DNA of 64,000 nt from Streptomyces rhizosphaerihabitans (GTDB taxonomy: Bacteria; Actinomycetota; Actinomycetes; Streptomycetales; Streptomycetaceae): assembly GCF_025399795.1 (NCBI RefSeq), contig NZ_JAODTZ010000029.1, forward strand, positions 62,001 through 126,000, written 5' to 3'. Below, in pieces: positions 34,376 through 42,556 of this stretch. Below the pieces are notes generated by a model. The model was not told the DNA's origin. It saw only the letters and a program-made list of their open reading frames with translations, and made no database searches. The translations under genes and the position numbers were made by a program. The first letter of the stretch is position 1; the number at the start of each line of letters is the position of its first letter.

Positions 34376-35668
34376 GTGGGCCTTGTCGTGCAGAAGTACG
34401 GAGGTTCCTCCGTAGCCGATGCCGAGGGCATCAAGCGCGTCGCCAAGCGGATCGTGGAAGCGAAGAAGAACGGCCACCAGGTGGTCGTGGTCGTTTCCGC
34501 GATGGGCGACACGACGGACGAGCTGATCGATCTCGCGGAGCAGGTGTCTCCGATGCCCAGCGGCCGGGAGTTCGACATGCTGCTGACCGCCGGAGAGCGG
34601 ATCTCCATGGCCCTGCTGGCGATGGCGATCAAAAACCTGGGCCACAGCGCCCAGAGCTTCACCGGCAGCCAGGCAGGCGTCATCACCGACTCGGTCCACA
34701 ACAAAGCGCGGATCATCGACGTCACCCCGGGCCGTATCCGTACGGCGCTCGACGAGGGCAACATCGCCATCGTCGCCGGGTTCCAGGGTGTCTCGCAGGA
34801 CAAGAAGGACATCACCACACTGGGCCGCGGCGGGTCCGACACCACGGCTGTCGCGCTGGCCGCGGCGCTCGACGCCGAGGTGTGCGAGATCTACACCGAC
34901 GTGGACGGTGTGTTCACCGCCGACCCGCGCGTGGTGAAGAAGGCGAAGAAGATCGACTGGATCGCCTTCGAGGACATGCTGGAACTCGCCGCCTCCGGCT
35001 CCAAGGTGCTGCTCCACCGCTGTGTGGAATACGCCCGCCGCTACAACATCCCGATCCATGTGCGCTCGTCCTTCAGCGGACTTCAGGGCACCTGGGTCAG
35101 CAGCGCACCACTCGTTCGAAAGACACAGCAGCAAGGGGACCAGAAGGTGGAGCAGGCCATCATTTCCGGTGTCGCTCACGACACCTCCGAGGCCAAGGTC
35201 ACGGTCGTCGGTGTCCCGGACAAGCCGGGCGAGGCCGCCGCGATCTTCCGCGCCATCGCCAACGCCGAGATCAACATCGACATGATCGTGCAGAACGTGT
35301 CGGCGGCGACCACGGGCCTGACGGACATCTCCTTCACCCTCCCCAAGACCGAGGGCCGCAAGGCCATCGACGCCCTGGAGAAGGCGAAGGGCGTGATCGG
35401 CTTCGAGTCGCTGCGCTACGACGACCAGATCGGCAAGATCTCGCTCGTCGGCGCCGGCATGAAGACCAACCCGGGTGTCACGGCCGGCTTCTTCGAGGCG
35501 CTCACCGACGCCGGGGTCAACATCGAGCTGATCTCGACCTCCGAGATCCGCATCTCCGTCGTCACCCGCGCCGACGACGTCAACGAGGCCGTACGGGCCG
35601 TGCACACCGCCTTCGGACTCGACTCCGACAGCGACGAAGCCGTTGTCTACGGAGGCACCGGGCGATGA
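34376..35668 (+). CDS. ask: Aspartate kinase, alpha subunit (with internal beta start)
   Basis: 430 residues from GTG 34376. The kinase domain begins LVVQKYGGSSVADAEGI and includes TLGRGGSDTTAVALAAAL. Two ACT domains form the C-terminal 165 residues (ISGVAHDTSEAKVTVVGVPD, KISLVGAGMKTNPGVTA) and mediate feedback control by lysine and threonine. The enzyme phosphorylates aspartate, the first step towards lysine, threonine, methionine and diaminopimelate. The stop overlaps the asd ATG. As in Corynebacterium, an in-frame GTG at 35147 after AAGGGGA can start a separate beta subunit. Confidence 0.97.
   Translation: MGLVVQKYGGSSVADAEGIKRVAKRIVEAKKNGHQVVVVVSAMGDTTDELIDLAEQVSPMPSGREFDMLLTAGERISMALLAMAIKNLGHSAQSFTGSQAGVITDSVHNKARIIDVTPGRIRTALDEGNIAIVAGFQGVSQDKKDITTLGRGGSDTTAVALAAALDAEVCEIYTDVDGVFTADPRVVKKAKKIDWIAFEDMLELAASGSKVLLHRCVEYARRYNIPIHVRSSFSGLQGTWVSSAPLVRKTQQQGDQKVEQAIISGVAHDTSEAKVTVVGVPDKPGEAAAIFRAIANAEINIDMIVQNVSAATTGLTDISFTLPKTEGRKAIDALEKAKGVIGFESLRYDDQIGKISLVGAGMKTNPGVTAGFFEALTDAGVNIELISTSEIRISVVTRADDVNEAVRAVHTAFGLDSDSDEAVVYGGTGR
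35147..35668 (+). CDS. Possible aspartate kinase beta subunit from an internal start
   Basis: In-frame GTG at 35147 is preceded by AAGGGGACCAGAAG, an acceptable ribosome binding site, and would give a 173-residue protein containing just the two ACT domains. Corynebacterial and several actinomycete ask genes make such a beta subunit, which pairs with alpha in an alpha2-beta2 enzyme. It is predicted here, not shown. Confidence 0.6.
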   Translation: MEQAIISGVAHDTSEAKVTVVGVPDKPGEAAAIFRAIANAEINIDMIVQNVSAATTGLTDISFTLPKTEGRKAIDALEKAKGVIGFESLRYDDQIGKISLVGAGMKTNPGVTAGFFEALTDAGVNIELISTSEIRISVVTRADDVNEAVRAVHTAFGLDSDSDEAVVYGGTGR

Positions 35669-36726
35669 CCGGACGACCGACGCTCGCGGTCGTGGGAGCG
35701 ACCGGGGCCGTCGGCACGGTCATGCTCCAGATCCTGTCCCAGCACGCGGACATCTGGGGCGAGATCCGTCTGATCGCCTCGCCGCGCTCGGCCGGCCGCA
35801 AGCTGGCCGTGCGCGGCGTCGAGGTCGAGGTGGTGGCCCTGTCGGAGGAGGCCTTCGACGGGGCCGACGTCGCCATGTTCGACGTACCGGACGAGGTGGC
35901 CGCCCAGTGGGCGCCGATCGCCGCCGCCAAGGGCGCGGTCGTCGTCGACAACTCCGGCGCCTTCCGGATGGACCCGGAAGTGCCCCTCGTGGTCCCCGAG
36001 GTCAATCCGCATGCCGCGCGCGTGCGACCGCGCGGGATCGTCTCCAACCCGAACTGCACGACCCTCTCCATGATCGTGGCGCTCGGCGCCCTGCACGCCG
36101 AGTTCGGGCTGCGCGAACTCGTCGTCTCCTCGTACCAGGCGGTCAGTGGCGCGGGCCGCGCGGGCGTCGAGACCCTGCGCAGGCAGATGTCCCTCGTCGC
36201 GGGTACGGAACTGGGGAACAACCCCGGTGACGTACGCCGGGCGGTGGGCGACGACACGGGCCCGTTCCCGGAGCCGGTCGCGCTGAACGTGGTGCCGTGG
36301 GCCGGGTCGCTCGCCGAGGACGGCTGGTCCTCGGAGGAGATGAAGATACGCGACGAGACCCGCAAGATCCTCGGGCTGCCCCATCTGAAGGTCGCCGTGA
36401 CCTGCGTCCGCGTCCCCGTCGTCACCACGCACTCGCTGACCGTGCACGCCCGCTTCCAGGACGAGGTGACCGTCGACAAGGCGCGGGAGATCCTGGCCAC
36501 CGCGCCCGGCGTCGTGCTCTTCGACAACCCGGCCGCGGGGGAGTTCCCCACGCCCGCGGACGTGGTCGGCACCGACCCGACGTGGGTGGGCCGGGTCCGC
36601 CGGGCACTGGACGACCCGACGGCCCTCGAACTGTTCGTGTGCGGGGACAACCTGCGCAAGGGCGCCGCCCTGAACACCGCTCAGATCGCGGAACTGGTGG
36701 CTGCGGAGATCATCGGGACTTCGTAG
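35665..36726 (+). CDS. asd: Aspartate-semialdehyde dehydrogenase
   Basis: 353 residues. The N-terminal NADP-binding site reads VVGATGAVGTVMLQIL. The catalytic Cys131 lies in SNPNCTT, and the substrate-binding area has QAVSGAGRAG and a C-terminal FVCGDNLRKGAALNT. It reduces aspartyl phosphate to the semialdehyde, directly following the kinase encoded upstream. The ATGA overlap makes ask-asd a tight operon. Confidence 0.97.
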   Translation: MTGRPTLAVVGATGAVGTVMLQILSQHADIWGEIRLIASPRSAGRKLAVRGVEVEVVALSEEAFDGADVAMFDVPDEVAAQWAPIAAAKGAVVVDNSGAFRMDPEVPLVVPEVNPHAARVRPRGIVSNPNCTTLSMIVALGALHAEFGLRELVVSSYQAVSGAGRAGVETLRRQMSLVAGTELGNNPGDVRRAVGDDTGPFPEPVALNVVPWAGSLAEDGWSSEEMKIRDETRKILGLPHLKVAVTCVRVPVVTTHSLTVHARFQDEVTVDKAREILATAPGVVLFDNPAAGEFPTPADVVGTDPTWVGRVRRALDDPTALELFVCGDNLRKGAALNTAQIAELVAAEIIGTS

Positions 36727-36816
36727 GCGCGGCCCCGGACGTCCGTCGGTTCCGCAGGTTCTGCGCTCCCGGCGGGCGTCGGCCGTAATCCCGGTGCCCT
36801 GCGGGCGGTGGGTTTG

Positions 36817-36862
36817 TAGGATCTCTCTCGGTTCAGTGATCAACTTAATGGTCCGGACCACT
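36817..36862 (+). promoter_or_regulatory. Promoter with DasR-like (dre) palindrome upstream of the sigma factor
   Basis: TAGGAT at 36817-36822 is a fair -10. Bases 36847-36862 match the published DasR site consensus ACTGGTCTAGACCACT at 13 of 16 positions, with TGGTCCGGACCA as a perfect 12-base palindrome. It lies just downstream of the putative start of transcription, where binding would block elongation. Confidence 0.45.
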
Positions 36863-37003
36863 TGAACAGACCCCTGTCGGCGTTCGAAGATTTTGCTCCC
36901 CGCTCTCCGCAACCGCGCGGCGGACGGGGAGCGTCTTTGCGGACGCCATTCAGGGCGTCCGGGGGGCGGCGGAACATTGGGCATAGGGGAAGAGCTGTTA
37001 CGC

Positions 37004-37264
37004 ATGAGGGCATCTGGTGCGCTGTCGCGCGCACTCAACGGCGTACCGGCGGGCGGTCCGGGGGGCGTTCCGATGGACGCGATTCCCGCCAATGTGACAC
37101 CCGGCGCGAATGTGATGCCTGTCGCGTACAACCCTGCCGGGGGGACGTGTGTCCAACTGGCGTGGCAGAGGTACTCGAATTCACTGCGGTACAGACAAGG
37201 GGCGTGGCCCTGCGTCCACCCCGCCGACTCCGCAGCCCCGGCGCGTCCGGCGGCATGCCGGTGA
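37004..37264 (+). CDS. Possible small upstream ORF
   Basis: 86 residues from ATG 37004, with GGGGAAGAG upstream. The sequence (MRASGALSRALNGVPAGG, then VPMDAIPANVTPGANVMPVAYNP) has a more protein-like composition than the overlapping frame of the sigma factor extension. It overlaps the sigma factor start by 10 bases. It could be a leader or small protein, or chance. Confidence 0.3.
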   Translation: MRASGALSRALNGVPAGGPGGVPMDAIPANVTPGANVMPVAYNPAGGTCVQLAWQRYSNSLRYRQGAWPCVHPADSAAPARPAACR

Positions 37265-37830
37265 TCGCGCCGATGCCCTCAGCGCGGCCGACCCGCATTC
37301 CGAATCAGCGCGACGGCGCCGAGAACGGCTTGGCGGCGGGTACGACCGTCGACCATCTCACCGAGACCTACCGGGCGCACTACCGGTCGCTCCTCGGTCT
37401 CGCGGCGCTCCTGCTCGACGACACCGCCTCCTGCGAGGACGTCGTCCAGGAGGCCTTCATCCGGGTGCACTCGGCGCGCAAACGCGTCCGGGACCCGGAG
37501 AAGACGCTCGCCTATCTGCGTCAGACCGTCGTCAACCTCTCGCGCTCGGCCCTGCGCCGGCGCATCCTCGGCCTCAAACTCCTCTCGAAGCCGATGCCCG
37601 ACATGGCGAGCGCCGAGGAAGGCGCCTACGACCAGTTGGAGCGCGACGCGCTGATCAAGGCGATGAAGGGACTCCAGCGCCGCCAGCGCGAGGTCCTGGT
37701 CCTGCGCTACTTCGCGGACATGACCGAGGCCCAGGTCGCCGAGACGCTCGGTGTCTCCCTGGGTTCGGTGAAGGCGTACGGCTCGCGGGGCATCGCCGCG
37801 CTCCGCGTCGCCATGGGGGCCTCGGCATGA
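37255..37830 (+). CDS. ECF/SigE-like RNA polymerase sigma factor
   Basis: 191 residues from ATG 37255. Sigma region 2 (about 40-110) reads TYRAHYRSLLGLAALLLDDTASCEDVVQEAFIRVHSA, followed by the DNA-melting region. Region 4 (about 130-180) has QRRQREVLVLRYFADMTEAQVAETLGVSLGSVKAYGSRG. The start is uncertain, because the frame is open upstream to 36862. It overlaps the next gene by ATGA, so the downstream membrane protein is probably its regulator. A long leader with a DasR-like site lies upstream. Confidence 0.88.
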   Translation: MPVIAPMPSARPTRIPNQRDGAENGLAAGTTVDHLTETYRAHYRSLLGLAALLLDDTASCEDVVQEAFIRVHSARKRVRDPEKTLAYLRQTVVNLSRSALRRRILGLKLLSKPMPDMASAEEGAYDQLERDALIKAMKGLQRRQREVLVLRYFADMTEAQVAETLGVSLGSVKAYGSRGIAALRVAMGASA

Positions 37831-38954
37831 GTGAGTACGAGGACCGGCGGCCCCCCGGGGACGAGAAGCGCCCGGAGCACGAGCACAAGCAATCGCACGC
37901 TGGGAACGGAACTGTGAACCACGGCCCCGACGAACAGCCCGACAGCCTGGGTACGGACGGACTGGGGTCCGAAGGGCTCGGCTCCGACGAGCTGGCACTG
38001 CGGCGGCTGCTGCACCAGGCCGTCCAGGAGATCGAACCCACCGACGGCACCCTGGACCACCTGCGCCGTGCGGTTCCGGCCCGACGGGCCCGCAAGCGCC
38101 AGGCCGTGGTCGGCATGGCGGCGGCGGCACTCTTCATCGGCACGGCGATCCCGGCGCTCGTCCATGTCTCCAACTCCTCCGGGTCGAACGCCGACCCGTC
38201 CATCGCGGCCAACAGCTCGCAGGCCCAGGGCGGCGCGAACCAGGGCAAGGGCTCGGACGGCGGCGGCAAGGACGCGGGCGGCTCCGCCGGCACGTCCAAG
38301 GGCGACACCACGGACGGCCAGACGCAGCCGCCGGGCGACAAGGACAAGGGCGCCGGCGGGGCCGCCACGGGCGGTGCCGACCCCTCGGCCTCCGCATCGG
38401 TCGCCACCACGTGCACGGCGGACCAGCTCGGCGGAGCCTCCGGTACCGCCGCCGCCCCGGACTCCAACGGCGCCGTCTACGGCTCCTTCACCGTCTCGAA
38501 CATCTCCACCACCGCCTGCACGGTCGCCGGCGCCGGCACCGTCAGCGCGCTCGCCCAGGGCGCGGCGGACGCCGCCAGGATCGGTGTGGCCACGCATGTG
38601 GCGGGCGACGCGGCCACCGGGCTGCCGGACGCCTCCACGGAGGTCACCTCCCTGGTCCTCCAGCCGGGCACCTCGTACGTGGTGAAGTTCGCCTGGGTGC
38701 CTTCCTCGACGTGTCCGGCCACCGCGGACCCCTCACCGGACCCGACCCCGACGGAGGGTGCCACCGACACCGGCGGCACGACCACCGACGGGGCCAGTGG
38801 CACCTCGCCCCAGCTCCTCGTCGAGGACGGTGTGCAGGACGGCAGCGTCATCGTCTCCAGCACGGCGGCGACGGGCGGCGCGACGGCATCGGTGACCGTG
38901 TCCAACGCCTGCGCGGGCACGGTCTACCACACGGGGATCCTGGCGTCGTCCTGA
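37827..38954 (+). CDS. Single-pass membrane protein, likely partner of the sigma factor
   Basis: 375 residues. An acidic cytoplasmic N-terminus contains LALRRLLHQAVQEIEPTDGTLDHLRRAVPARRARKRQ. One membrane helix (AVVGMAAAALFIGTAIPALV, about 95-115) is followed by a Gly/Ser/Asp-rich linker and an extracellular domain with Cys pairs (about 190-375). The ATGA overlap with a sigma gene and one-helix topology fit an anti-sigma or sensing role, but no zinc-binding anti-sigma motif (HxxxCxxC) is present, so this is inference. Confidence 0.75.
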   Translation: MSEYEDRRPPGDEKRPEHEHKQSHAGNGTVNHGPDEQPDSLGTDGLGSEGLGSDELALRRLLHQAVQEIEPTDGTLDHLRRAVPARRARKRQAVVGMAAAALFIGTAIPALVHVSNSSGSNADPSIAANSSQAQGGANQGKGSDGGGKDAGGSAGTSKGDTTDGQTQPPGDKDKGAGGAATGGADPSASASVATTCTADQLGGASGTAAAPDSNGAVYGSFTVSNISTTACTVAGAGTVSALAQGAADAARIGVATHVAGDAATGLPDASTEVTSLVLQPGTSYVVKFAWVPSSTCPATADPSPDPTPTEGATDTGGTTTDGASGTSPQLLVEDGVQDGSVIVSSTAATGGATASVTVSNACAGTVYHTGILASS

Positions 38955-38973
38955 CGGACACGTGACGCTGGTT

Positions 38974-39018
38974 CCGACCGGCGCGTACCGCTCGGGTCGA
39001 GTGGTACGCGCCGGTCGG
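38974..39018. terminator. Strong bidirectional terminator
   Basis: A perfect 16-bp inverted repeat (38974-38989 with 39003-39018) and a 13-base loop, between convergent genes. Confidence 0.75.
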
Positions 39019-39120
39019 GTGAAGCGGAACACGGCGCTGGGTGAAGCCATTCGCGGCGCGGGGGCGGAGCCGTGCTCGGGCTCGCCCCGGCCGACCCGGT
39101 CGGTCGCCCCGTCAGGCCGA

Positions 39121-39963
39121 TCAGGCCGAGGCGGACGGCGTCGCCGGAGCGGCGGTGCCGGCGTCCTCGGACCGCTTCCCCCCGGCGTCCCGGACGTCCG
39201 GGACGAGCCCCAGTTCGGCGTCGCGGACGAACTCCACCTCGCGGCGCAGGAGGCGGAACCACATGAAGACGACGAAGCCCGCGAAGACGAACCACTCGCC
39301 GGTGTAGCCGAGGTTCTGGAACGCCTTGAGGTCCAGGCCGGTGTTGTCCGGCGCGGTCGGAGGCACCGTCTTCATCCCGGTGTCGGCCTTGTCGAGCGTG
39401 ATCCACGCGTCGTACGGGATGTACGGCACGAGGTTCACCAGCGACGCGGAGCTGATCGCCGCGGTCTGCCCCGGGGGAAGTCCGCCGACCGTGCTGACAC
39501 CGTTCGACCCGGGACTCTCGGACGCCTGGAGCGCACCTGTGACAGTGACCTCGCCCGCGGGCGCGGCCGGGGCCTTCGCCGGGTCGGCGGCACCGGGCAG
39601 CCAGCCCCGGACGACGGGCAGCGCCTTGCCTCCGTCGACCCGCAGGAGCGTCAGCACGTAGTACCCGCTCCTGCCGTCGAGTTCCCGGCCGGGCACGAGA
39701 AGCTGCTTGCCGTACCGGCCCTTCGCGGTGGTCTGCTTGCCGGACGTCCTGGTGGTCACGGGCAGCATCCCGGCCAGCGGCCGGGCGGGATCCGTCTTGG
39801 CCGTGGAGGCCGCCGCGTCCGCCGTCCGGTGGTCCCGCACACGGTCCTCGAACCGCCCCAACTGCCACGACCCCATGAAGATGCAGAAGGGGATGGCCAA
39901 CAACACGAAGACGTTGATCCCCCACCAGCGGGGCGTCAGCAGGAACCGGTACACGCCTTCCAC
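39121..39963 (-). CDS. SURF1 family cytochrome oxidase assembly protein
   Basis: 280 residues with a membrane helix near each end (WWGINVFVLLAIPFCIFMGSWQL; EWFVFAGFVVFMWFRLL). The N-terminal GSWQL.RF motif and the large extracytoplasmic loop are typical of SURF1/Shy1. The loop carries YYVLTLLRVDGGKALPVVRGWLPG, the VNRGWVP-like block of the family. The protein helps insert haem a into subunit I of aa3-type cytochrome oxidase. Stand-alone gene. Confidence 0.92.
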   Translation of the reverse strand: MEGVYRFLLTPRWWGINVFVLLAIPFCIFMGSWQLGRFEDRVRDHRTADAAASTAKTDPARPLAGMLPVTTRTSGKQTTAKGRYGKQLLVPGRELDGRSGYYVLTLLRVDGGKALPVVRGWLPGAADPAKAPAAPAGEVTVTGALQASESPGSNGVSTVGGLPPGQTAAISSASLVNLVPYIPYDAWITLDKADTGMKTVPPTAPDNTGLDLKAFQNLGYTGEWFVFAGFVVFMWFRLLRREVEFVRDAELGLVPDVRDAGGKRSEDAGTAAPATPSASA

Positions 39964-40002
39964 GGTACGGGGCGGCCGAGCCGGACTCGGCCGTGGGGCC
40001 GC

Positions 40003-40377
40003 TCAGTACCGCTCGGCCAGATGCTCCCGGCCCGCGGGAGGCTCGTACGGCTCGGGCCAGAAGTCGGTCACCGTGGCGATACGGCCCTCCTCGTCCGCCG
40101 TGAAGAACGTGATCGCGTGCATCTTCTCCAGGCCCACCGTGAAGTGGGTCCAGGTGACGGCCTGCCCGGGCTCGACCAGGACGCGCTCGATCCGGACGTG
40201 CCAGTCGCCCGGATACTCGCGGTTGAACTCGACGTACCGCTCCCTGCCACTGATGCGCTCACGCGTCTGCGGCAGGGTGTAGACGACGTCCTCGGCCAGC
40301 AGGTCCGCGAACGCTCCCCATTCCCGGGCGTCGGCGGCGGCCCAGTAACTCTCGACGGTCTTGCGCAGATCGGTCAT
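40003..40377 (-). CDS. SnoaL/NTF2-like protein
   Basis: 124 residues from ATG 40377. It has a cone-shaped alpha+beta barrel pattern with KTVESYWAAADAREWGAFADLLAEDVVYTLPQTRERISGRE and repeated beta strands WTHFTVGLEKMHAITFFTADEEGRIATVTDFW. Family members are ketosteroid isomerases, polyketide cyclases or stress proteins of unknown function. No biosynthetic genes surround it. A 12-base inverted repeat lies just upstream. Confidence 0.83.
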   Translation of the reverse strand: MTDLRKTVESYWAAADAREWGAFADLLAEDVVYTLPQTRERISGRERYVEFNREYPGDWHVRIERVLVEPGQAVTWTHFTVGLEKMHAITFFTADEEGRIATVTDFWPEPYEPPAGREHLAERY

Positions 40378-40408
40378 GCGAAAAAGTCTGCACCCCGGCA
40401 CTGACAAC

Positions 40409-40444
40409 GGTCCTGAACTGCACACATGTACTCAGGTCAGGACC
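40409..40444. promoter_or_regulatory. Inverted repeat upstream of the NTF2-like gene
   Basis: GGTCCTGA (40409-40416) and TCAGGACC (40437-40444) pair perfectly, and inner CTG/CAG blocks extend the dyad with one mismatch. It lies about 32 bases before the NTF2-like start and 140 before the peptidase start and could be an operator for either. Confidence 0.45.
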
Positions 40445-40584
40445 GTCCCGGCGGACGTGCGGGGAGCGCGGGCGCAGCTGCGCGAGCCGCTCGGCGGGCG
40501 GCGGAGCGCGCAGCGGCCGCGGGGTTGTCCACAGGCCGGGGACCTCGTCGGCGCGAGGCGGGGTGAGCCAGGCACTATGGGGCC

Positions 40585-42417
40585 ATGACTGAGAGCACCA
40601 GGTCCATCGCCGAGCAGCAGCAGGCAGACATGCCCGACTGGGAGAAGCGCTTCCGGGCACCCCGGGTGTCACTGCCGGACTGGGCGGAGGACGCCCCGCA
40701 CCGTTCCCTGTTCGTCTCGAACGCGACGGGGACGTACGAGCTGTACGCGTGGGACCGCGCGACGGGGGAGCAGCGCCAGGTCACCCACCGGGCGAACGGC
40801 ACGACGGACGGGGTGCTCTCGCCCGACGGCGAGTGGATCTGGTGGTTCGACGACAAGGACGGCGACGAGTTCGGCATCTGGCGGCGCCGCCCGTTCGGCG
40901 CCGCCCTGATCGCGGGAGGCGTCGACGATCCGGCGGTCCCCGGCCTCGAGCCCTCCTACCCGGCGGGCCTGACCATCGGCCGCGACGGGCGTACGTCCGT
41001 CGTGGGCCGCTCGACGGACGACGACGGATCGACGATCCATGTGGCCCGCGTCGGCGAGGCTCCGGTGGAGATCTACCGGCACCGCGAGTCGGCCGGGGTC
41101 GGCGACCTCTCGCACGACGGCTCGCTGATCGCCGTCGAGCACACCGAGCACGGCGACGCGATGCACTCGGCGCTCAGAGTGCTGCGCCCGGACGGTTCGA
41201 CGGTCGCCGAGCTCGACGACACCGAGGGCGGCACGGTCGAGCTGGGTCTCGAGGTGCTGGGCTTCGCCCCCGTCGACGGGGACACCCGACTGCTCATCGG
41301 GCACCAGCGGCGCGGTCGCTGGGAACCTCTGGTGTGGGAGGTGACGACCGGCAAGGAGACGGACCTGGGCCTCGACCTCCCCGGTGACGTGGCCGCCGAG
41401 TGGTATCCGGACGGCTCGGCCCTCCTGATCGCCCACAGCTTCGAGGCACGCAGCGACCTGTGGCGCTACGACCTCGCCTCCGGCGGGCTGACCGAGGTCC
41501 CGACCCCGCCCGGCACGGTCTCCGGGGCGACGGCCCGCCCGGACGGGACGGTGGAGTATCTGTGGTCGTCGGCGGCCGAGCCCTCGGCCGTCCGTTCGAC
41601 GACCGGCGAGATCGTCCTGGATCCGCCCGGCCAGAAGTCCCCGGGATCGGTCCCCGTGGAGGACGTCTGGGTCGAGGGACCCGGCGGCCGCATCCACGCC
41701 CTGATCCAGAAGCCGGCGGGCACCACCGGCCCGCTGCCCACCGTCTTCGAGATCCACGGCGGCCCGACCTGGCACGACAGCGACTCGTTCGCGGCGGGTC
41801 CGGCGGCCTGGGTCGACCACGGCTACGCGGTGGTCCGGGTGAACTACCGCGGTTCCACGGGCTACGGCCGCGCGTGGACCGACGCGCTCAAGCACCGCGT
41901 CGGCCTCATCGAGCTGGAGGACATCGCCGCGGTCCGCGAGTGGGCGGTGACGTCCGGCCTGGCCGACCCCGACCGGCTGATCCTCACCGGCGGTTCCTGG
42001 GGCGGTTACCTCACCCTTCTCGGCGTCGGCACTCAGCCCGACGCGTGGGCCCTAGGCATCGCCGCCGTCCCGGTCGCCGACTACGTCACGGCGTACCACG
42101 ACGAGATGGAGGCGCTGAAGGCCATGGACCGCACGCTCCTCGGAGGCACCCCGGAGGAGGTCCCCGAGCGCTTCGAGGCGTCCTCCCCGCTGACCTACGT
42201 CGACGCGGTCAAGGTCCCCGTCTACATCTCTGCCGGTGTCAACGACCCCCGCTGCCCCATCCGCCAGATCGACAACTACGTCACGCGCCTCGCCGCCCGC
42301 GAAGCCGTCCACGAGGTCTACCGCTACGACGCGGGCCACGGCTCCCTGGTCGTCGACGAACGCATCAAGCAGGTCCGCCTGGAACTGGACTTCGCGGAAC
42401 GACACCTGGGGAAGTAG
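40585..42417 (+). CDS. S9 family prolyl oligopeptidase-like peptidase
   Basis: 610 residues, no signal peptide, so cytosolic. An N-terminal beta-propeller (about 40-340; WDRATGEQRQVTH, DGEWIWWFDDKDGDE) guards an alpha/beta hydrolase domain with the triad Ser471 (TGGSWGGY), Asp554 (VNDPRCPI) and His585 (DAGHGS). These fit acyl-aminoacyl peptidase/dipeptidyl-peptidase IV relatives that cut short peptides. The gene is monocistronic and convergent with the RCK protein gene. Confidence 0.94.
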   Translation: MTESTRSIAEQQQADMPDWEKRFRAPRVSLPDWAEDAPHRSLFVSNATGTYELYAWDRATGEQRQVTHRANGTTDGVLSPDGEWIWWFDDKDGDEFGIWRRRPFGAALIAGGVDDPAVPGLEPSYPAGLTIGRDGRTSVVGRSTDDDGSTIHVARVGEAPVEIYRHRESAGVGDLSHDGSLIAVEHTEHGDAMHSALRVLRPDGSTVAELDDTEGGTVELGLEVLGFAPVDGDTRLLIGHQRRGRWEPLVWEVTTGKETDLGLDLPGDVAAEWYPDGSALLIAHSFEARSDLWRYDLASGGLTEVPTPPGTVSGATARPDGTVEYLWSSAAEPSAVRSTTGEIVLDPPGQKSPGSVPVEDVWVEGPGGRIHALIQKPAGTTGPLPTVFEIHGGPTWHDSDSFAAGPAAWVDHGYAVVRVNYRGSTGYGRAWTDALKHRVGLIELEDIAAVREWAVTSGLADPDRLILTGGSWGGYLTLLGVGTQPDAWALGIAAVPVADYVTAYHDEMEALKAMDRTLLGGTPEEVPERFEASSPLTYVDAVKVPVYISAGVNDPRCPIRQIDNYVTRLAAREAVHEVYRYDAGHGSLVVDERIKQVRLELDFAERHLGK

Positions 42418-42431
42418 CCCCGGAACCCCGG

Positions 42432-42477
42432 CGGAGGGCCGGGCCCCCGACCCCGCGCGGAGGGGCCGGGCCCTCCG
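42432..42477. terminator. Bidirectional terminator hairpin
   Basis: Arms 42432-42447 and 42462-42477 pair over 16 bases with one mismatch around a 14-base loop, between convergent genes. Confidence 0.7.
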
Positions 42478-42556
42478 TTGCCGGGCCCTGCGGCGGGCTC
42501 TCTCCGGCAGGCCTTCTCCGGCGGGCCCCTTCTGCCGGACCTCTCCGCCGGGCCGG

